This document shows positions 58,693-64,000 of a stretch of DNA of 64,000 nucleotides, one piece after another. Origin of the DNA: Flavobacteriales bacterium (GTDB lineage Bacteria > Bacteroidota > Bacteroidia > Flavobacteriales > Flavobacteriaceae); assembly GCA_011524905.1 (NCBI GenBank), contig WTJI01000022.1:1-64000 (forward strand). Reading direction: 5' to 3'. Positions within the stretch are counted from its first letter, which is position 1. Every line of letters begins with the position of its first letter. A program made the position numbers and the translations under genes. The notes under the pieces were generated by a model. The model saw nothing but the letters and a program-made list of their open reading frames with translations. It was not told the origin of the DNA and made no database searches.

Positions 58693-60681
58693 ATGACACG
58701 GCTTTTTCAGCGGTAGTATAAAATGCAATGCCTGCTTTATTGCAGCTGGCTTTCCACGATTCGAAATCCCAAGGGCCATTACTCCCATCGGCCACAACAA
58801 CTTTAGGTTGCCATTGACTGAAAATCCGTTCCAAATGAACTTTAGGATTGTTTTTTAGTAGAATTATATCAGCCCTTGGAAAAGCAGCGTCCTGCAAGAC
58901 TGTATCAAAATCAAGAACCAATAGTCGTATTGATTTAAAATCCAACCATCGCCATAAACTATCTATTCGTATTTCTTTGGCAGGATATTCCCTTTGGAAA
59001 TCTTGTAACAATCTTTGTGTTCTTGTTTCTGGTGCATCACTAAAAAAATGGATGGACTGGTTTTCATACCAGATAAGTGCTGTATGCTTTGGTTGATGAA
59101 GAACCCATAATTGCCCCTTGTCATAAGTTGATATGCGTGAAAAGGCAAAGACTATGACAGCAACAAGTGATATGAAAAATGGAGGGTTCCATTGATAAAC
59201 TTTTTTAGACTGCCAGCCTAGGATGGCGCCCACCAAAAGAGCGTATAACAGCACTACTTCCTCTTGCGATAAATATATATTGTCCCATAGTAAACTTTCA
59301 TAACTACTGATTTTTTTGACAATAGAATGGATTACAGAGACCAGAAGATCATATAGCTTGAGAGCGTTTGTCATTGGTAAATCCAGAAGCAGCAATGGTG
59401 TTCCTAGGATAGCTACAATCAAAGAGAGGGTAAATAAGTGGAGAACCAATAGATTACTGACTAAAAAAAGGAAAGGGAATTGGTTGAAGTAATATATTGT
59501 TAGAGGGGCTACAGCTAGCTGAGCAGCTACACACACAACTGTGAATTCCCATAGCCAGCGTTTCCATTTCTTTCTGGGATGGTAAATTTTTTTGGCAATA
59601 GCTAAGCCAAATATAATTCCAAGAACAGCAATATAACTTAGCTGGAATCCAATTTGTGTTAAAAAAGGTGGGTAAATAATTAGCAGGATCCAAGCAGACA
59701 AAAATATGCGTTGTAGAGGGGGTTGGGGTCGTTTTGTCCACTCTCCAATGTGTAGGAGTGAAAAGAGCGTTACAGCCCGAACTACAGCTGGTTGGAGCCC
59801 TGTTAACAGCGCGAAGCCCCACAGCATGAAGATTAAAATTACTTTCCTGATCCAGCTTCCCCCTTTTGTATAATGTAAAGGCAACAAAAGCTACCCCATA
59901 AAAAAAGAGATAATACCAATATGCAAGCCAGAAATGGCCAATAAATGTACCAGGCCTGCACGGGCATAGGCTTCTCTTAATTCACTTTCAATATATTGAC
60001 GCTCAACAAAAATCAAAGCTAGTATATGGGCGGTAGCTGCAGGACTCAATCCACTGTTTTGTATTTTTTCAATGGCTTGTGACTTGGCTACCAATAATTG
60101 ATCAATTTTAGTAAGCGGTGTATTCAATAGCACTAAATGGTTGTTTTTTTTAATCGGTATTGTGCCAAAATCCCCTTGTTTTTTAAGTAGGCAGCATAGT
60201 CAAAAGCACCCGGGTTTTGGGGTGGGTCAATGGGTTTCGGTTTAACTTTTGTAACCAGCTGCTGTCCTACTTTTAAAGCCACAGCTCTATCTTCTTTACT
60301 CACTGTTACAAGAACTTTTACGCTACTGGCAGTGTCATTGACAGAAACTACTTTTCCATAATAACGATAGTTAAATGTATTGGCCCTAAGGACTTCGTAG
60401 ATTTTGATACGGGACAGACTTTTTTCATTTTTTGAGAATAGATCTGTTACAGATTCTTGATGTTGAGCAGCCGTAAAAATACCTAGAATGAAAAGTTCAT
60501 AGAAGACAATAGTTCTAATCAACCAAGTTTTTCTAAAAACCAGTAAAGGGATTGGAAGCAAAAATAAAATGATGGTCCCAACTAGACCATTTGAGAGCGT
60601 TTCTGAGTAATAATTTGACAGTAGTTGACCAGCAATTAAAGCGATCAAAGCATAAAAAAGGAAGCTATCAAATCGGGGCAT
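58682..60681 (-). pseudogene. comEC: ComEC/Rec2-family competence protein, interrupted by a frameshift and an in-frame stop
   Basis: Three consecutive ORFs (60681-60133, 60133-59891, 59887-58682) together give an N-terminal soluble domain, HLLAISGLHIGIISFF motif, TM competence region and C-terminal domain; frame changes at A8 (60144-60151), then TAG at 59891-59893 with the same frame resuming. Confidence 0.85.
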
Positions 60682-60706
60682 ACCCCAAATTAGGCATTCT
60701 ATATCT

Positions 60707-61807
60707 TTATTTCAAATGCGCTACAATTTGTTCTGCTGTTTTTTGACTGGCTCCGCCTGCATCTAATAATTGGTACAGATTTTTATATTGATCCAAAATA
60801 TTTTGCCGACCACCCTGAGAAAGGATATGCTGCAAGGCTTTTTGTAGCGATGCTGGATGGCAGTCCTGTTGGATTAATTCTTGGACAACTTTTTTTTCTA
60901 AAATTAGATTGACAAGAGAAATGTATTCGAGTTTGACCCATTGTTTGGCTAGCCAATAACTTAATTTACTGGTTTTATAACAAACCAATTGCGGGACATT
61001 AAAAAGAGCCGTTTCCAGCGTTGCAGTCCCACTGGTAACAATTGCTGCTTTGGCCGCTTGGAGTAGGGGATAGGTTTGCCCCATAACTAATTGACAAGAA
61101 GCGTTTTCAATCCACGGTTTATAGAAATCGGAACCTAGATTTTTTGTACCCGCTACAACAAACTGATATTGAGTAAAGTGTGGAATTAGACTCAAAAATA
61201 GGGGTAGCATTTTCTGCACTTCTTGTTGGCGACTGCCAGGCAGCAAAGCAATGATGGGTTTTTCATCAGATGGATATTGTAATTGGATGGGTTCTGTCTT
61301 TTTTTGTAAACTGTCTAACAGCGGATGCCCTACATAGTGTACTTCATATTGGTGATGCTCAGAAAAGTATTTTTTTTCAAAAGGCAGGATAGTATATAAG
61401 GCTGTTAGATTTTGTTTCATTTGCTGCACCCGATTGGCCTTCCAGGCCCAAACTTGTGGACTGATGTAGTAATGATTTTGAAACCCCTGTTTTTTAGCCC
61501 ATTTGGCAATACGGAGATTAAACCCTGGATAGTCAATGTAGACAATAGCATCGGGCTGGAAAGCTAAAATATCTTTTTTGCAAAAGGCAATATTTTCAAG
61601 TATGGTTGGTAGATGGGTTAAAACTTCCCAGAAACCCATAAAAGCCAAGTCACGATAGTGTTTTACCAATTGCCCTCCAGCCTTTTCCATCAGATCCCCT
61701 CCCCAGCAACGAATTTTGGCATTGCAATCTTTTTGGAGGAGGGATTCAATTAGTCTAGCTCCGTGCAAGTCTCCAGAAGCTTCACCAGCGATGAGGTAGT
61801 ACTTCAT
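60707..61807 (-). CDS. lpxB: Lipid-A-disaccharide synthase
   Basis: KYYLIAGEASGDLHGARLIESL, DYPGFNLRIAKWAKKQG, ALLPGSRQQEVQKMLPLFL. Confidence 0.95.
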   Translation of the reverse strand: MKYYLIAGEASGDLHGARLIESLLQKDCNAKIRCWGGDLMEKAGGQLVKHYRDLAFMGFWEVLTHLPTILENIAFCKKDILAFQPDAIVYIDYPGFNLRIAKWAKKQGFQNHYYISPQVWAWKANRVQQMKQNLTALYTILPFEKKYFSEHHQYEVHYVGHPLLDSLQKKTEPIQLQYPSDEKPIIALLPGSRQQEVQKMLPLFLSLIPHFTQYQFVVAGTKNLGSDFYKPWIENASCQLVMGQTYPLLQAAKAAIVTSGTATLETALFNVPQLVCYKTSKLSYWLAKQWVKLEYISLVNLILEKKVVQELIQQDCHPASLQKALQHILSQGGRQNILDQYKNLYQLLDAGGASQKTAEQIVAHLK

Positions 61808-61897
61808 CTATTTGAAATTTGGTATTGAATAGCAATCATATAGCAAATAAAAAAATAATTACGCTTGGGTGGTATACAACTCAAGATATAGGATTCA

Positions 61898-62182
61898 TCA
61901 ACCCATAATTTTTAAGAAAGCAATACCAACAACTAGTAATAAAGAGAGTATCAATATACCCGTAGCAAAATCATTTTTTCTTTTTCGTATGGCAACAAAA
62001 AAAAGTAATAAATTGATTAAAGCACCAAGACTAATCAATCCACCCAATTTATTTTGGTAATATAAGAACTGAATGCTATCAAATGTATCACCCCTGGAAA
62101 CTATTGAAGTCAGTAATAACACACTTGATGCTGTGGCAAGTAAAGCTGCAAAAAATCCTTTTCCAATATCGTTTCTATTCAA
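61898..62182 (-). CDS. Small multi-TM hypothetical protein
   Basis: 94 aa, three hydrophobic segments; overlaps surE by 8 nt. Confidence 0.7.
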   Translation of the reverse strand: MNRNDIGKGFFAALLATASSVLLLTSIVSRGDTFDSIQFLYYQNKLGGLISLGALINLLLFFVAIRKRKNDFATGILILSLLLVVGIAFLKIMG

Positions 62183-62948
62183 ACTGCCAAGTATTTAGTT
62201 TTTGTATGGCATGGTGCGCTGTAAGATCATATTGAACGGGGACAACAGAAATATAGTTGTTTTCCAACGCCCATTCGTCAGTATCTTCACCACCATCTTC
62301 ATTAATGAATTTGCCAGTAAGCCAATAATATTCACGCCCCATAGGATTGGTGCGTTTATCAAATTCTTCGACCCAATACGCTTTGGCTTGTCTACATACT
62401 TTGATCCCCTGTATGGGCGTGTCAACTCCTTTAGGGAAATTCACGTTAAGGACCACATTTTCTGGTATTTTGTTTTTGAGTGCTTTTTGAGTTATCTCCT
62501 TGACATAGGGTTTAATGATATCAAAATTAGCACCCCAACGGAAATCGAGAAGGGAAAAACCAATGGCAGGTATACCTTCGATACCAGCTTCTAGGGCAGC
62601 ACTCATTGTTCCCGAATAAATGACATTTATAGAAGAATTAGAGCCATGATTGATTCCAGAGACACATAAGTCAGGTTTGCGGTCTAGTAATTCGTTGACA
62701 GCTAATTTGACGCAATCGGCTGGTGTGCCAGAGCAACTGTATTCAGTTTGCGGCCCATCATCCAAGCTGATTTTACTACAATGTAAGGTCGAATTGATAG
62801 TAATGGCATGCCCCATTCCAGATTGAGGGCTGTCGGGTGCAACAACAACAACATCACCCAACTCGTTCATTACTTCAATAAGTGCTCGGATACCAGGGGC
62901 TGTAATCCCATCGTCGTTTGTAACTAAAATTAAAGGTTTTTTTCCCAT
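62175..62948 (-). CDS. surE: 5'/3'-nucleotidase SurE
   Basis: KPLILVTNDDGITAPGIRALIEVM, VVAPDSPQSGMGHAITI, CSGTPADCVKLAV, SGINHGSNSSINVIYSGTMSAALEG-like; start moved to MGKKPL because a -7 box (TAAATTTG) lies in the longer ORF. Confidence 0.94.
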   Translation of the reverse strand: MGKKPLILVTNDDGITAPGIRALIEVMNELGDVVVVAPDSPQSGMGHAITINSTLHCSKISLDDGPQTEYSCSGTPADCVKLAVNELLDRKPDLCVSGINHGSNSSINVIYSGTMSAALEAGIEGIPAIGFSLLDFRWGANFDIIKPYVKEITQKALKNKIPENVVLNVNFPKGVDTPIQGIKVCRQAKAYWVEEFDKRTNPMGREYYWLTGKFINEDGGEDTDEWALENNYISVVPVQYDLTAHHAIQKLNTWQFE

Positions 62949-63085
62949 GTTGTATTCTTGTTGCAATCCCTCAAATTTAGGCATTCTACTTGGGAACTAG
63001 CCTTTCTATTTTAACAAAAACTTTTAAGACGAAGCCCACTATTTACCTGCATTTTACTTATTTTAGAGGTTCAAAAAATTTTGCT

Positions 63086-64000
63086 ATGCGAATTTTAGGA
63101 ATCCTTCTGAGTGGTCTGTTGAGCGGATGGTTGTTTTGGAATGTCTCATCGGCCCCGAATGCTACTGAAAAAGATGAACTGTTACTTGAGATTCTCAATT
63201 ACGTTCTGGAAAGAGGACACTACGACCCAAAAATCATTGATGATACTTTTTCTGAAAACGCTTTTCACCAATACTTGGAAGGCTTGGACGGACAACATCG
63301 TTTTTTGTTACAGACAGACATCAACACTTTCAAACGGTATCGCTATGCGATAGACGACGAGTTTAAGGCTCACAACCTTAATTTTTTCAACATTAGCCAT
63401 GAGCGCCTGCTTTCACGCATGAAGCAGGTCGAAAAGTTTTACCCTCAATTACTAGAGACGCCTTTCGACTTTAGCAAACCAGAGACAATTAGTTTGGATT
63501 ATGAAAACTTGGAATATGCCAGTACCGTAACAGAACTAAAGAATCGATGGAGAAAACGACTAAAACTATCAGCTTTAGATCGTTATGCAGATAAGAAAAA
63601 AGAAGAAAGGAAGAAAAAAGAAAAAGACAGCAGTTACATAATGCGTTCAGACCTAGAGCTGGAAAAAGAGGCTCGTGAATTGACCCTTGAGAATACCCAA
63701 GAGTACTTTGAACTGGTCAATGATTTAGAACGCAAAGATTGGTTTTCCATATATGTCAACGCCATAGTCATGCAATTTGATCCCCATACTTTCTATTTTG
63801 CGCCCGAAGATAAAGATCGATTTGACACGAGTATGTCCGGAAAGTTTGAAGGAATTGGAGCCCGATTGCAAAAGCGTAACCAAGAAGTTAAAATTGTCGA
63901 AGTCATTTCTGGTGGCCCAGTATGGCGTGGCAAACTACTTGATGTAGGTGATGCCATTCTCAAGGTAGCACAAAAAGACGAAGACCCTGTCGAGATAGTT
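63086..64000 (+). CDS. Carboxy-terminal processing (tail-specific, Prc/S41) protease, truncated by window end
   Basis: Open frame from ATG 63086 to window end (305 codons): LEGLDGQHRFLLQTDINTFKRY, MQFDPHTFYFAPEDKDRF, start of PDZ FEGIGARLQKRNQEVKIVEVISGGPVWRG. Confidence 0.9.
   Translation, partial: MRILGILLSGLLSGWLFWNVSSAPNATEKDELLLEILNYVLERGHYDPKIIDDTFSENAFHQYLEGLDGQHRFLLQTDINTFKRYRYAIDDEFKAHNLNFFNISHERLLSRMKQVEKFYPQLLETPFDFSKPETISLDYENLEYASTVTELKNRWRKRLKLSALDRYADKKKEERKKKEKDSSYIMRSDLELEKEARELTLENTQEYFELVNDLERKDWFSIYVNAIVMQFDPHTFYFAPEDKDRFDTSMSGKFEGIGARLQKRNQEVKIVEVISGGPVWRGKLLDVGDAILKVAQKDEDPVEIV

Noticed and set aside
59454-59822. 122-aa ORF MGLRAVNRAPTS... in comEC
   Set aside because: Wrong frame; the conserved TM sequence is in the 58682-59887 frame.
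60133-60155. Programmed -1 frameshift as the sole explanation for split comEC
   Set aside because: The A8 site could support slippage, but the in-frame amber codon 250 bp downstream would still stop translation, so decay or sequencing error is preferred; kept only as an alternative.
1-64000. CRISPR arrays, IS elements, prophage, integrons, rRNA
   Set aside because: No regularly spaced repeats, transposase/integrase motifs, phage structural genes or rRNA segments were seen in either strand.

Overview
The window is a compact chromosomal segment of a Bacteroidota/Flavobacteriia-like, probably marine, bacterium. The assignment rests on TTTG-N19/20-TAnnTTTG promoters, two tRNAs without an encoded CCA, a GYDIA-family GHMP kinase, a flavobacterial-type carotenoid operon and a DnaE with a fused exonuclease domain. 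I see no prophage, IS element, CRISPR array or rRNA. Main blocks: sodB; an AddAB-like helicase/nuclease pair; crtI; a K+ channel; a crtA-like/crtD/cruF operon; metG, yraN, mfd; a four-gene ligase-associated repair operon (PdeM-like phosphoesterase, Lhr-like helicase, ATP-dependent ligase, MBL exonuclease) divergent from dnaE; trxA and tRNA-Asp; a GH32/fructokinase/glycerate-kinase/GntP catabolic operon; rmuC; tRNA-Phe; a coaX/OMP/TPR/lptC/CBS-transporter/PPIase envelope operon; GYDIA kinase and HMG-CoA reductase; DPP4-like peptidase and POT transporter; a doubly interrupted comEC; lpxB, surE and a truncated Prc protease. The observations most worth a second look are: comEC broken by a -1 frameshift at A8 plus an in-frame amber codon; an orphan leader-like unit (MNWWKELISYCIGA, hairpin, terminator) before rmuC; a repeat array plus intrinsic terminator upstream of the carotenoid operon; an unlisted 27-aa membrane microprotein abutting the K+ channel gene; a perfect palindrome between promoter and start codon of an ACT-domain-like protein; and the sugar/glycerate operon. 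I found no clearly unprecedented multi-gene system. All family calls are from reading the sequence, with no database search.
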